Positions 26,787 through 35,548 are shown, counted from the stretch's first letter. The stretch: DNA of 64,000 bases from Rubritalea marina DSM 17716 (GCF_000378105.1 NZ_KB899258.1:1-64000); one strand, 5' to 3'. Numbers and translations: made by a program. Notes: generated by a model not told the origin, from the sequence alone.

Positions 26787-26822
26787 TTCAATTAACTAAA
26801 TATTTATAGATAGGAAAAAATC

Positions 26823-27224
26823 ATGGCAGTTCTTAGTGACCCAGTTTCCGATTTCCTTACACGCCTGAAGAACGCTTCAGCTGCGGGTAACGAATCATTC
26901 TCCGCTCCTTACAGTAAGATGAAGGAAGCAATTGCTAACATTCTTGCAGAAGAAGGTTACGTCTGGAAGTTCGAAGTTTCCGGTGAAGGTGTGCAAAAGA
27001 CCATCACTGTGACTGTGAAGTACTCAGACGCAGGCAAAGCAGTCCTCACCAACGTGAAGCGCGTGTCCAAGCCAGGTCTCCGTCAATACGTCGGTGCTGG
27101 TGAAGTCCCACGCGTTCTCAACGGTCTTGGCATCTCCATCCTTTCAACATCCAAGGGATTGTTGACTGGTTCAGCTGCGAAGAAGCAAAACGTAGGTGGC
27201 GAGCATCTCGCTAACATTTGGTAA
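26823..27224 (+). CDS. rpsH: 30S ribosomal protein S8
   Basis: 133 residues. The start VLSDPVSDFLTRLKNASAAG and the C-terminal GISILSTSKGLLTGSAAKK...GEHLANIW are diagnostic. It binds 16S rRNA helix 21 early in 30S assembly and in E. coli is the spc operon repressor. It directly follows rplE, so the usual rpsN (S14) between L5 and S8 is missing. Confidence 0.96.
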   Translation: MAVLSDPVSDFLTRLKNASAAGNESFSAPYSKMKEAIANILAEEGYVWKFEVSGEGVQKTITVTVKYSDAGKAVLTNVKRVSKPGLRQYVGAGEVPRVLNGLGISILSTSKGLLTGSAAKKQNVGGEHLANIW

Positions 27225-27248
27225 CCCTAACTTAAGGAATATACTATT

Positions 27249-27788
27249 ATGTCAAGAGTAGGACTCAAATCAATCACGCTTCCTGAGAAGGTCATAGTAA
27301 CAGAGGCTAACGGCCTTGTTGTTGTTGAAGGCCCAAAGGGTAAGCTCGACTTCCAACTTCCTGAGGGCATCGGCTTCTCAGCTGAAGGTAACGAAGTTAC
27401 GATCACTCGTGCAAACGAGTCTCGCCAAGTTCGTGCCCTTCACGGCACAGCTCGCAGCCTCGTGAACAACATGATCATTGGCGTTTCCACAGGTTACGTT
27501 AAAGATCTTGAAATCATTGGTGTTGGTTTCCGTGCTAAGGTCGCAGGCAAAGCCCTCGATCTCAGCCTTGGTAAATCTCACCCAATCCTCCACCCAATCC
27601 CAGAAGGCCTCAAAGTTACTGTTGATGGAACCACTAAGGTGAAGGTTGAAGGTGTCGATAAGCAGGCAGTAGGTCAATTCGCGGCAGAAGTTCGCGCATA
27701 CTACAAGCCTGAGCCGTACAAGGGTAAGGGTATTCGCTACGTTGGTGAATACGTTCGTCGTAAGGCTGGTAAGTCAGTTGGTAAGTAA
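27249..27788 (+). CDS. rplF: 50S ribosomal protein L6
   Basis: 179 residues with the duplicated L6 fold. The start is SRVGLKSITLPEKVIVT, and the C-terminal region has RAYYKPEPYKGKGIRYVGEY. It sits near the factor-binding centre of the 50S subunit. The gap to rpsH is 24 nt, and codon use is strongly biased, as in the other ribosomal genes here. Confidence 0.96.
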   Translation: MSRVGLKSITLPEKVIVTEANGLVVVEGPKGKLDFQLPEGIGFSAEGNEVTITRANESRQVRALHGTARSLVNNMIIGVSTGYVKDLEIIGVGFRAKVAGKALDLSLGKSHPILHPIPEGLKVTVDGTTKVKVEGVDKQAVGQFAAEVRAYYKPEPYKGKGIRYVGEYVRRKAGKSVGK

Positions 27789-27827
27789 TTTTAGCAACTT
27801 CATTAATCTCAAACTGAATTTCACAAC

Positions 27828-28184
27828 ATGAGCAAACTCAATCGTAAATCAGTACGCCAGCGCATTCACAACCGTATCCGTAAGAAGGTTTCCGGTACTG
27901 CTGAGCGTCCGCGTCTCGCTATCAACTACTCAAACCAGCACATCTACGTGCAGGTGATCGATGACGTTGCAGGCAACACAATCACAGCAGCATCATCACT
28001 TGATAAGTCCATTGAAGGCGCTGCTTCTAACGTAGCAACAGCTGCCAAAGTTGGTGCTCTCCTCGCAGAGCGTGCGAAAGAAAAGAACATCGAAGCAGTC
28101 GTTTTCGACCGCGGTGGTCACCTCTTCCACGGAAAAGTCAAAGCGCTTGCTGAAGCAGCACGCGAAGCTGGTCTCAAATTCTAA
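27828..28184 (+). CDS. rplR: 50S ribosomal protein L18
   Basis: 118 residues. Diagnostic segments are [31 protein letters not shown] and [20 protein letters not shown]. It binds 5S rRNA together with L5. It ends 12 nt before rpsE, consistent with the spc order. Confidence 0.96.
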   Translation: MSKLNRKSVRQRIHNRIRKKVSGTAERPRLAINYSNQHIYVQVIDDVAGNTITAASSLDKSIEGAASNVATAAKVGALLAERAKEKNIEAVVFDRGGHLFHGKVKALAEAAREAGLKF

Positions 28185-28196
28185 TCATCCACGAAC

Positions 28197-28880
28197 ATGT
28201 CTGAAAATAAAGAAAACGCAGAAGCAAAGCCTGCGGAAGCAAAGTCTGAAACACCAGCAACTACCGAAGCGCCTAAGCAGGAGCAAGGTGGTCGCGGAGG
28301 TCGTGGTGGTCGTGGTCAAGGCGGCCCTGGTGGTCGTGGTGGCAAAGGTGGCCGTCGTGAGCGTCCACAGCGTCAAGCCCCAGCAAAGCCAACTACCGAA
28401 GACGGTGTTGAGCTTGTAGAGAAAGTAGTATTCATCAACCGCTGTGCTAAGGTGGTAAAAGGTGGTCGTCGTTTCTCCTTCTCCGCGCTTATGGTATCCG
28501 GTACTCTCGAAGGCCGCGTAGGTGTAGGTTTTGGTAAGGCGAACGAAGTTACCGAATGTATTCGTAAGGCTTCTCAGGACGCTAAGCGTGACGTCAAGCG
28601 CTACGCAATCGTAGACGGTACAATCCCACACGAAACATACGCTGAATTCGGCGGTGGTAAGGTGCTTCTTAAGCCAGCATGCCCTGGTACCGGTATTATT
28701 GCCGGTGGTGGTGTGCGTGCGGTATGCGAAGCAGTTGGTATCCACAACGTTCTCGGTAAGTCACTCGGCTCAAACAACCACGCAAACGTAGTGAAAGCTA
28801 CTGTGGCGGCTCTTGCTCAGCTTCGCACTCGCGAAGACGTGCTTAGCTCACGTGGTAAGCTCAAGGCTGAGTCTCTCTAA
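28197..28880 (+). CDS. rpsE: 30S ribosomal protein S5 with an RGG-rich N-terminal extension
   Basis: 227 residues versus ~165 in E. coli. The S5 core starts near residue 72 (LVEKVVFINRCAKVVKGGRR) and continues with the GRVGVGFGKANEV double-stranded-RNA-binding segment and the C-terminal GVRAVCEAVGIHNVLGKSLG. Residues 1-70 are an extension: an acidic/Ala-rich piece followed by about eight Arg-Gly-Gly-type units (31-53), then basic residues. S5 helps decoding accuracy and mRNA unwinding at the entry channel. The extension is probably disordered and RNA-binding (inference). Confidence 0.96.
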   Translation: MSENKENAEAKPAEAKSETPATTEAPKQEQGGRGGRGGRGQGGPGGRGGKGGRRERPQRQAPAKPTTEDGVELVEKVVFINRCAKVVKGGRRFSFSALMVSGTLEGRVGVGFGKANEVTECIRKASQDAKRDVKRYAIVDGTIPHETYAEFGGGKVLLKPACPGTGIIAGGGVRAVCEAVGIHNVLGKSLGSNNHANVVKATVAALAQLRTREDVLSSRGKLKAESL

Positions 28881-28895
28881 GTTAACCAGAGGTAA

Positions 28896-28919
28896 AGCCG
28901 CTGGGTTTCTCTAGCGGCT
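28896..28919 (+). promoter_or_regulatory. hairpin between rpsE and rplO
   Basis: A 7-bp stem (AGCCGCT 28896-28902 with AGCGGCT 28913-28919) encloses a 10-nt loop. Flanking AGAGG and CCTCT could extend it after an internal loop. No T-run follows, so it is more likely an RNA-stability, processing or translation-control element than a terminator. Confidence 0.5.
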
Positions 28920-28946
28920 CCCTCTCATCCATAGAAATTTAAGATA

Positions 28947-29387
28947 ATGAATCTTCACAATCTCAAAACTAACCCAGGATCCAAGCACCGCATCAAGCGT
29001 CTTGGTAAGGGTGAAAGCTCAGGCCTCGGTAAAACATCAGGTAAGGGTCACAAAGGTCAGAAGGCACGTTCAGGTTCCGGCGTTCGCGTTGGTTTCGAAG
29101 GTGGCCAGATGCCGATCCACCGTCGTCTACCTAAGCGTGGTTTCAATAACGTACGCTTCGCAGACAAAGTGGTTGTCGTGAACACTGCACACCTTCAGAA
29201 ATTCTTCGAAGAAGGTGACACTGTGAACGAAGAATCACTTCGCGCAAAGGGCCTCGTTAAGGGTGCATTTGATCAAATCAAAGTACTCGGCAACGGTGAG
29301 CTCAGCAAGAAACTCACTGTTTCTGTAGACGCGCTCTCTGCCTCCGCTAAGGAGAAGATTGAAAAGGCTGGCGGCACTGTAGCCTAA
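28947..29387 (+). CDS. rplO: 50S ribosomal protein L15
   Basis: 146 residues. The start MNLHNLKTNPGSKHRIKRLG, the Gly-rich GKTSGKGHKGQKARSGSG and the FEGGQMPIHRRLPKRGFNN segment are diagnostic. It is a late-assembly 50S protein. It follows rpsE directly, without rpmD (L30), after a 66-nt gap containing a hairpin. Confidence 0.96.
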   Translation: MNLHNLKTNPGSKHRIKRLGKGESSGLGKTSGKGHKGQKARSGSGVRVGFEGGQMPIHRRLPKRGFNNVRFADKVVVVNTAHLQKFFEEGDTVNEESLRAKGLVKGAFDQIKVLGNGELSKKLTVSVDALSASAKEKIEKAGGTVA

Positions 29388-29404
29388 CTTTTTCGATCAC
29401 ATTT

Positions 29405-29420
29405 AAGTGGTTTCCCACTT
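29405..29420 (+). promoter_or_regulatory. small hairpin downstream of rplO
   Basis: A 6-bp stem AAGTGG/CCACTT with a TTTC loop, followed by ATTTTAACTTTT. It is the first of two hairpins in the rplO-secY gap and may be part of a partial terminator. Confidence 0.4.
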
Positions 29421-29432
29421 ATTTTAACTTTT

Positions 29433-29462
29433 AGTGAGGAAGCGCTTGCGCGCTTCCTCACT
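29433..29462 (+). terminator. strong hairpin between rplO and secY
   Basis: A perfect 13-bp stem (29433-29445 with 29450-29462) with a TTGC loop sits 35 nt before secY. The tail TCTTTATA is only moderately T-rich. It could partially terminate transcription, so that secY is made at lower level than the ribosomal proteins, or act as an RNase processing or stability stem. Confidence 0.6.
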
Positions 29463-29497
29463 TCTTTATACAAGCGCCCCCACAAATTACCTAAATT

Positions 29498-31000
29498 ATG
29501 ATTTCCGCATTTGCGAATACATGGAAAGTAGCAGAGCTACGCGAACGGATCATCTACATGCTTGTGATGATCGTCATCGTGCGCCTTGGTGTACACATCA
29601 CCCTTCCGGGCATTGATGCCAGCGTGGTTGACCAATACATGAAAGAACAGGCCGCTAAAGGTGGGAGCGACAATGGCATGCTCGATACCATGGCGACGAT
29701 CTTCTCTGGTGGTGGCCTCCAACAACTTGGTTTGTTTGCACTCGGGATCATGCCTTACATTTCCGCATCGATCTTGATGCAGCTCATGTCAGCAGTCATG
29801 CCTAAGCTTGCGAAGCTTTCACGTGAAGATGGCGGGCGTCAGAAAATCAATCAATACACCCGCTTCATTACGATCATCATCGCACTGGTTCAGGGTGGAC
29901 TCCTTGCGAACCAACTTTCAACCAATCCAGGATCGCTTCCATTCTTCAATGGTATCGAGGCTGTTGGCGCTGTGGTTCCCAACCCAGGTTTCTCGTTCAT
30001 CGCGATCTTCACCCTCACGGTGGTAACTGGCACCTTGCTTCTTATGTGGATTGGTGACCAGATGACTGAAAACGGCATTGGTAATGGCACATCAATGATC
30101 ATCACGGTGAACATCATCTCTGCTCTCCCAGCATCACTCGCACTTCTGTGGAAGTCACTCATTAGCGGTGGCACACCTGCAGGGGCCGCTTTCGTTGTGT
30201 TCCTATTCGCCTTCTTGATCTTCGTGATCGCGGCTACTATTTCAATCACCCAAGCCCAGCGCCGCATCGCGATCCAGTACGCCAAGCGCGTGGTTGGTCG
30301 CAAGCAATACGGCGGTCAGACACAGTACCTTCCGCTGAAGCTTAATTACGCAAACGTGATGCCAATCATCTTCGCTACTGCGATCCTCGGCATCCCAACC
30401 GTGATCATCAGCCAGCTGTTCCCAACGGCGAGTTGGGGTCTCACTCTGAGTTCAATCCTCGCGGGCAATAGCCCTTGGTTCTACGTCATTGCAGGTGTGA
30501 TGATCTTCTTCTTCTCCTACTTCTGGGTGGCCACGATGTTCCAGCCTTCAGAGATTGCAGAAAACCTTAAGCGCAGTGGCGGCTATATCCCAGGTGTGCG
30601 CCCTGGTGAGCCTACTGCCAAGTTCCTCGACTTTACCATGACACGCCTCACTTTCGCGGGTGCTGTGTTCCTCACCATCATCTTTGCCTTGCCGTTTGTG
30701 GTGTCGCAGATGCCATTGCTCTTCGGTGAAAATCCGCTAGACCAAGCGATCACTCAGTTCTTTGGTGGCACTTCACTCCTCATCATGGTCGGCGTGATTC
30801 TCGATATCATGCGCCAGGTAGAAACTCAGCTCCTGCAGCGCAACTACGACGGTTTCCTCCGTCAAGGTAAGCTCAAGGGCGCGGTGGATCGCCGCAATAA
30901 GCAGCTCGCAGCACGTTCAAGCAACAACATGATCTACCTTCTCTTGGTGGTAGCAGTGTTCTTCTTGCTCGGTGTGGTAGCTCTTATCCTCGAAAATTAA
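29498..31000 (+). CDS. secY: preprotein translocase subunit SecY
   Basis: 500 residues with ten membrane segments. Recognisable pieces include FALGIMPYISASILMQLM, the plug/TM3 region, ITQAQRRIAIQYAKRVVGRKQYGG in the cytoplasmic loop and GGYIPGVRPGEPTAKFLD. It is the protein-conducting channel of the Sec system, working with SecE/SecG and SecA. It is longer than E. coli SecY (443), mainly from an insertion between TM1 and TM2 (Met/Gly-rich, ~50-75) and longer loops. It is separated from rplO by two hairpins and from adk by an 11-bp terminator. Confidence 0.96.
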   Translation: MISAFANTWKVAELRERIIYMLVMIVIVRLGVHITLPGIDASVVDQYMKEQAAKGGSDNGMLDTMATIFSGGGLQQLGLFALGIMPYISASILMQLMSAVMPKLAKLSREDGGRQKINQYTRFITIIIALVQGGLLANQLSTNPGSLPFFNGIEAVGAVVPNPGFSFIAIFTLTVVTGTLLLMWIGDQMTENGIGNGTSMIITVNIISALPASLALLWKSLISGGTPAGAAFVVFLFAFLIFVIAATISITQAQRRIAIQYAKRVVGRKQYGGQTQYLPLKLNYANVMPIIFATAILGIPTVIISQLFPTASWGLTLSSILAGNSPWFYVIAGVMIFFFSYFWVATMFQPSEIAENLKRSGGYIPGVRPGEPTAKFLDFTMTRLTFAGAVFLTIIFALPFVVSQMPLLFGENPLDQAITQFFGGTSLLIMVGVILDIMRQVETQLLQRNYDGFLRQGKLKGAVDRRNKQLAARSSNNMIYLLLVVAVFFLLGVVALILEN

Positions 31001-31033
31001 TTCGAGCACGCACTAGCAAACATCATCTCTCTC

Positions 31034-31067
31034 TTGGCTGCTAGTGTATCTAGCAGCCAATTTTTTT
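31034..31067 (+). terminator. rho-independent terminator/attenuator directly before adk
   Basis: A perfect 11-bp stem (31034-31044 with 31050-31060) with a TGTAT loop is followed by seven T (31061-31067). The adk ATG begins only 3 nt later at 31071. It should end most secY transcripts. For adk to be expressed, transcription must read through or start almost at the ATG. Confidence 0.9.
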
Positions 31068-31070
31068 ATC

Positions 31071-31700
31071 ATGAATGTTATTTTATTAGGACCTCCAGCA
31101 TGTGGTAAAGGAACTCAGTGTCAGCTGATTCTCAAACAGCTTGCGATGGAGTGCCTCGGCACCGGACAGCTATTGCGCGACGAGGTGAGCTCGGGTTCAG
31201 AGCTCGGCAAAGAGATCGACAGCTTCATCAACCATGGCGCCTATGTGCCAGATGCGTTGATTATGCGTATGGTCTTCAAGTGGCTCAATGGCGTCGGGGA
31301 GAAGCCGTGGTTGCTCGATGGCTTTCCGCGCACTCTCGTCCAAGCTGAAGCACTGAATGCTGAAGGCTTCCGGCCTGATGTGGTGATTGGTATAGAGGTT
31401 TCCCAAGACGTGCTCGAGGAGAGGATCCTGTCACGCTTGATCTGCAGTAGTTGCTCAGCCACGCATTCACGCAAGGTCGTGGGAGACGGCCCATGCCCTG
31501 ACTGTGGTGGCGTATTGGTGGTGCGTGACGACGATGGCATTGAGAGTTTCCGCAAGCGATATGCAAATTTTAACGAACTCACCAAACCTCTCTATGCATA
31601 CTACGAGGCGCAGGGATCTTTGGTGCGAGTCGATGGCACCTTGCCTCCCGAGCAAGTTTTCGAACGAGTCGCTTCATCGCTGAAGCTTCCCGGAGCTTGA
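31071..31700 (+). CDS. adk: adenylate kinase with zinc-type LID
   Basis: 209 residues from ATG 31071; the 27-nt upstream in-frame extension lies inside the terminator stem. The P-loop is GPPACGKGTQ, the NMP-binding part reads LGTGQLLRDEV and the core WLLDGFPRTLVQAE. The LID carries C-x2-C (CSSC) and C-x2-C (CPDC), the structural zinc site of Gram-positive-type enzymes. It interconverts ATP+AMP and 2 ADP. No Shine-Dalgarno lies between the terminator T-tract and the ATG, which is odd for a housekeeping gene. Confidence 0.94.
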   Translation: MNVILLGPPACGKGTQCQLILKQLAMECLGTGQLLRDEVSSGSELGKEIDSFINHGAYVPDALIMRMVFKWLNGVGEKPWLLDGFPRTLVQAEALNAEGFRPDVVIGIEVSQDVLEERILSRLICSSCSATHSRKVVGDGPCPDCGGVLVVRDDDGIESFRKRYANFNELTKPLYAYYEAQGSLVRVDGTLPPEQVFERVASSLKLPGA

Positions 31701-31804
31701 TCGGACCTCGATACTCTCCTTGTGTTCATTAACTAATCTAGTACAGTGACCCACATCGCTGACCGAATGGTCATCGACTCGGCGTACCAACATGCTTTTT
31801 TATC

Positions 31805-32617
31805 ATGGCTAAACGTAAACCAAATAAGAACAAGATCCCGATCAAGTCCCCAGAGGACATCAAGCAAATGCGTGTGGCTTGTGAGACATCCAGCGAGATT
31901 CTCCAGCTTACCGCGAAGTTCATTGAAGCCGGCAAAACCACCAAAGAGGTGGATGAATATGCAGCTGAATTGATCAAAGAGAGGGAGTGTGTCTCAGCCT
32001 TTCTCGGATACCGCGGCTTCCCTGGGAATATTTGTATCTCACCGAACGAAGAAGTGGTGCACGGCATCGGCTCTGACCGCGTGATCCAAGATGGTGATGT
32101 GATTAGCATCGACATTGGTGTGGTGAAGAATGGCTGGATTGGTGACAATGCCACCACCGTACCGGTCGGCAACATTGATGATGAAGTGAAGCGCCTTCTT
32201 GCAGTCACCGAACAATCACTCTACGAAGCGCTTTCCTTTGCTAAAGATGGTGAGTACCTCGCCGACCTCTGTGGCGCTGTGGCGGAGTATGTGAAGCCAT
32301 TCAAGATGGGAGTGGTGAAGGAATTTGTCGGCCACGGAGTCGGGCAGGAGCTTCACGAAGAACCTCAAGTACCCAACTACCGACCTCTCGGCAGAACCCC
32401 TCGCCTGCGTGAGGGCATGGTGCTCGCTGTGGAGCCAATGATCAATGCCGGTACCCCACGGGTGCGGGTGCTCGATGACGGCTGGACAGTCATTACTGGT
32501 GATAAGAAATACTCTGCTCATTTTGAGCACACGGTATGTGTGGGCAAGGACGGCCCAGACATTCTCACGGCGCGCCCACGCGAAGCTACCGAGGAAATCT
32601 TGGGCATTAAGCTGTAA
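31805..32617 (+). CDS. map: type I methionine aminopeptidase
   Basis: 270 residues. The metal ligands appear in the usual order: ISIDIGVVKNGWIGDNAT (two Asp), EFVGHGVGQELHEEPQVPNY (His), AVEPMINAG (Glu) and the final Glu in FEHTVCV. It removes N-terminal Met from nascent proteins. A Lys-rich N-terminal tail of about 12 residues precedes the SPEDIKQMR helix. The secY-adk-map order is the common bacterial one. It starts 104 nt after adk. Confidence 0.94.
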   Translation: MAKRKPNKNKIPIKSPEDIKQMRVACETSSEILQLTAKFIEAGKTTKEVDEYAAELIKERECVSAFLGYRGFPGNICISPNEEVVHGIGSDRVIQDGDVISIDIGVVKNGWIGDNATTVPVGNIDDEVKRLLAVTEQSLYEALSFAKDGEYLADLCGAVAEYVKPFKMGVVKEFVGHGVGQELHEEPQVPNYRPLGRTPRLREGMVLAVEPMINAGTPRVRVLDDGWTVITGDKKYSAHFEHTVCVGKDGPDILTARPREATEEILGIKL

Positions 32618-32644
32618 CTCCACCATTGGGCTAGAAGCAAAGTT

Positions 32645-34858
32645 GTGATAATTGTGAAGGTAATGCGTTTGTTCAGATCCATTCTTCGATCATCGATTGT
32701 TGCTTCAGCAATGTGGGGGAGTCATGCGGGCTTAGTCTCGGCGGCGGACGAGCTCGATGCGTCTTTGGATCTAAATCTCACGGGTGAATCCAACAGAGCG
32801 GCGGTAAGCACGCGCCCAAATGCGCGTACGATGACGCTATCGATCCCTGGTCCACGCGGTCAGATTCTGGATCGTAATGGCAAGTCGCTGGCGCAGAATA
32901 AGGTGGTTTGGTACCCGGCCCTGATGTTCCCGCATTTCAACAACCCGACCCGTGACTTTGTCATCGAGTGGGGTCAAGAACGGGTGAAGAAAGCCAACGA
33001 AGTCTTTGGCTTGGAATGGATGGTCAAAGATGAAGACCTCTGGCAGCATTATCGCCACCGCCGCTGGTTGGCGATGCCCATCACGCATGTGGTCACAGCT
33101 GATCGCAAAAAGGAGCTAGAGCCCCAGCTCATCGACGGCTTGATCCTGCACCCAATTTACCAACGTTACTACCCTCAGGGAGATCTTGCAGCACACTTGA
33201 TCGGCTATGTCGGGTCTAAGGGTAAGTTGGAGAAGGGGCCGATCAATTACGGCGACCCAATCTTCGAATTCACCGAGGGACGTTCTGGCTTTGAAAAAAT
33301 TTATGACCGTGAGCTGACGGGACAGAATGGCCTGTTGCACCTCGAATACGACTCAGCTGGTAATGAAGTGTTGCGTGAGGAAAAGCGTGCACCTCGCCAG
33401 GGTGGCTCGGTGGTTACAACGCTTGACCTGGATTGGCAAATCCGTGCCGAAGAAGTTCTTGCGGAGCATGCTCACAAGGGAGCATTGGTGATCTTGGATG
33501 TGACCAATGGAGAAATTGTGGCGATGGCCTCGCGGCCGTCCTATGATCTCAATAGTTTTGTTCCATTCATCACGACCAAGGACTACAGCGATCTTCGTGA
33601 GAATCCTGATGCACCGTTGTTTGCGCGTTCTTATCAGGCAGAATACCCACCAGCTTCAACCTTCAAGGCCGTAGTGGCGCTGGCAGCGTTGCAGACTGGG
33701 GCGATCGATCGCTGGAGCCAGATTGACACCCCCGCGTTCGTCAAGCTGGGGAAACACGAGATGTGGAACTGGAATAAAAAGCCGGAAGGTTCGATGGGCG
33801 TGGTGAAGGCTCTGTATCGTTCGAATAACCCGTTTTTCATCAAGGTCGGAATCTCCACACGTTCTCAAAATATTTTGAATACAGCCCGTGCTCTTGGCTA
33901 CGGTCAGAAGACAGGATTACCACTCGTTGGGGAGAAGAAGGGCCTCTTGCCGAGCGATGAATACATGTTGAAGTACCACAAAAGGAGGATGACTGATGGG
34001 GATACGGCAAACCTGTCGATCGGTCAGGGTGTGATTCTTGCCACTCCGCTTCAAGTGGCGCAAGGGATGGCAGTCATTGCCAATAGTGGCCGCATGTCTA
34101 AGCTGCAGTTGGTGAGACAAGTTCAAGATTCTAATGGCCGGATTGTATCGTACAACCGCCCCGAACCTCATATGGTGAACACGATTGACCCAGAGAGCGT
34201 GAGCCTTGTCCAAGAAGGCTTGATGCGCGTGGTGAATGGCGGCGGTGGCACCGGCTGGCGTGCAAAGCTCAGCTACACGGTGGTATGCGGTAAGACGGGA
34301 ACCGCCCAGTGGGGCCCAGAAGAGAAGGAGCAAAAGCTCGGCTGGTTTGCGGGCTTCTTTCCACTCGATCGTCCGAAGTACGCATTCGCTATGGTCTACG
34401 AAGGGCGCCCAGGGGAAAAAGTGGGTGGCGGTAGCAAGGCTGCACCGATGGTAAAAAGTTTTTTTGAGCCGATTAAAGATGAAGTAGAGCAGACCTTGAA
34501 TCCTGCCGTTCGCGCTCTCATTGTGGTAGAAGAAGAAACCGCTGTGGCTGATGATAGCGTGGCCATAGGCGTGCCTGGGAGAGCCACCGTGGTGGACGAA
34601 GAATCAGACGAAGCGTTCTATGTGCCGCGAGCCTTGTTGGTGGAGGAAGACCCGCAACCCTACATCCCGGGTAATTCGCCTGTGGCACCAGCCCGTGCCG
34701 TGCCGGTGGTGGAGGAGGTTGAAGAGCCAGACTTCGGAGAAGCACCTCCACGCGCACGCATTGTCGAGCCTGAGCAAAGGCAAAGTTACCAAGGCGAACC
34801 ACCGCGCATTGATGACTCTGAGCCGCCGCCATTGCGCGCATTGATCATTGAGGAATAG
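32645..34858 (+). CDS. PBP2-class peptidoglycan D,D-transpeptidase with acidic repeat tail
   Basis: 737 residues from a GTG at 32645; ATG 32663 is an equally plausible start. It has the class B PBP layout. A dimerisation region with GPRGQILDRNGKSLAQNK leads into the transpeptidase with PASTFK (Ser338 from the GTG), RSNNPF (SxN) and KTGTAQ (KTG). It cross-links peptidoglycan during elongation, like MrdA/PBP2. The N-terminus (IVASAMWGSHAGLVSAADE) looks like a cleavable signal rather than a membrane anchor. The last ~120 residues hold six degenerate RA-x-x-VEE units rich in Glu and Pro. Confidence 0.88.
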   Translation: MIIVKVMRLFRSILRSSIVASAMWGSHAGLVSAADELDASLDLNLTGESNRAAVSTRPNARTMTLSIPGPRGQILDRNGKSLAQNKVVWYPALMFPHFNNPTRDFVIEWGQERVKKANEVFGLEWMVKDEDLWQHYRHRRWLAMPITHVVTADRKKELEPQLIDGLILHPIYQRYYPQGDLAAHLIGYVGSKGKLEKGPINYGDPIFEFTEGRSGFEKIYDRELTGQNGLLHLEYDSAGNEVLREEKRAPRQGGSVVTTLDLDWQIRAEEVLAEHAHKGALVILDVTNGEIVAMASRPSYDLNSFVPFITTKDYSDLRENPDAPLFARSYQAEYPPASTFKAVVALAALQTGAIDRWSQIDTPAFVKLGKHEMWNWNKKPEGSMGVVKALYRSNNPFFIKVGISTRSQNILNTARALGYGQKTGLPLVGEKKGLLPSDEYMLKYHKRRMTDGDTANLSIGQGVILATPLQVAQGMAVIANSGRMSKLQLVRQVQDSNGRIVSYNRPEPHMVNTIDPESVSLVQEGLMRVVNGGGGTGWRAKLSYTVVCGKTGTAQWGPEEKEQKLGWFAGFFPLDRPKYAFAMVYEGRPGEKVGGGSKAAPMVKSFFEPIKDEVEQTLNPAVRALIVVEEETAVADDSVAIGVPGRATVVDEESDEAFYVPRALLVEEDPQPYIPGNSPVAPARAVPVVEEVEEPDFGEAPPRARIVEPEQRQSYQGEPPRIDDSEPPPLRALIIEE

Positions 34859-34861
34859 CGC

Positions 34862-35542
34862 TCAGCTCTGCAGAGCCTGAGCCAAGGGGCAGCTCGCTAA
34901 ATCGAAAGGTTTGTCTAAGCGATACTGATCCAAGATGACGCGAGAGCGTTTAGCCAGCATGCGGCGGACTTCGCGACGTTTGCCTTTTTCACGAGGAATG
35001 GTCATCTGATCATAGGCGCTTGTCTGGTGGCGCATCCATGCGATCACCGCGGATTCTGCTCGTTGCTCGATGGGGATCCGTTGGGTACGTGCTACTGTGC
35101 CACTGCCTACTGGGATCGCATGGGCTGTGACTGCGTCGGCTAGCTTGTCTTCGAACGCATCATAGGTGAATGAGAAGTTGAGGAAGTGCTGGACGGCTAC
35201 TTTAAATTCTTCCACGTAGCGTTCTTGCTCAGCCGCTCGGCGAGCTCTACCAGCGTCTAACTTCTTTTGGTAGTTTGGATCTTTCCTCTCTGCTTCGAGT
35301 TGTTTTCTGAGCACTTCAATACGCTCAGCAGGTGCCCAGATTCCACGAGAAAAAAGCTTACGCCCTTTGGGTTCTTTGACGGTCCAGGAGGGACCATCGA
35401 GTTTGATCCGACGTGAGAGAGCGGCGTCTCCCGGTTTGAGCAATGCCCAGCCATCGGGAATGGCGAGTGCTTCGCCATCCAAGCTAGTGACGTAGCCGCT
35501 GCGTGAGGATGGACGCACTTCTAGTGTCAAAGTGGATGCCAT
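34862..35542 (-). CDS. DUF2293-family protein
   Basis: 226 residues. The C-terminal segment RAESAVIAWMRHQTSAYDQM followed by the basic KGKRREVRRMLAKRSR is the characteristic part of DUF2293, a family of unknown function seen in bacteria and fungi. The N-terminal part has LDGEALAIPDGWALLKPGDAALSRR, followed by a charged helical region. It looks cytoplasmic and may bind nucleic acid because of its basic C-terminus (inference). It ends 3 nt from the convergent PBP gene. Confidence 0.8.
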   Translation of the reverse strand: MASTLTLEVRPSSRSGYVTSLDGEALAIPDGWALLKPGDAALSRRIKLDGPSWTVKEPKGRKLFSRGIWAPAERIEVLRKQLEAERKDPNYQKKLDAGRARRAAEQERYVEEFKVAVQHFLNFSFTYDAFEDKLADAVTAHAIPVGSGTVARTQRIPIEQRAESAVIAWMRHQTSAYDQMTIPREKGKRREVRRMLAKRSRVILDQYRLDKPFDLASCPLAQALQS

Positions 35543-35548
35543 GCTTCG

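Noticed and set aside
28185-28745. Long minus-strand open frame opposite rpsE
   Set aside because: Its translation is Thr-rich low complexity, produced by the Gly/Arg repeats on the coding strand; rpsE is certain.
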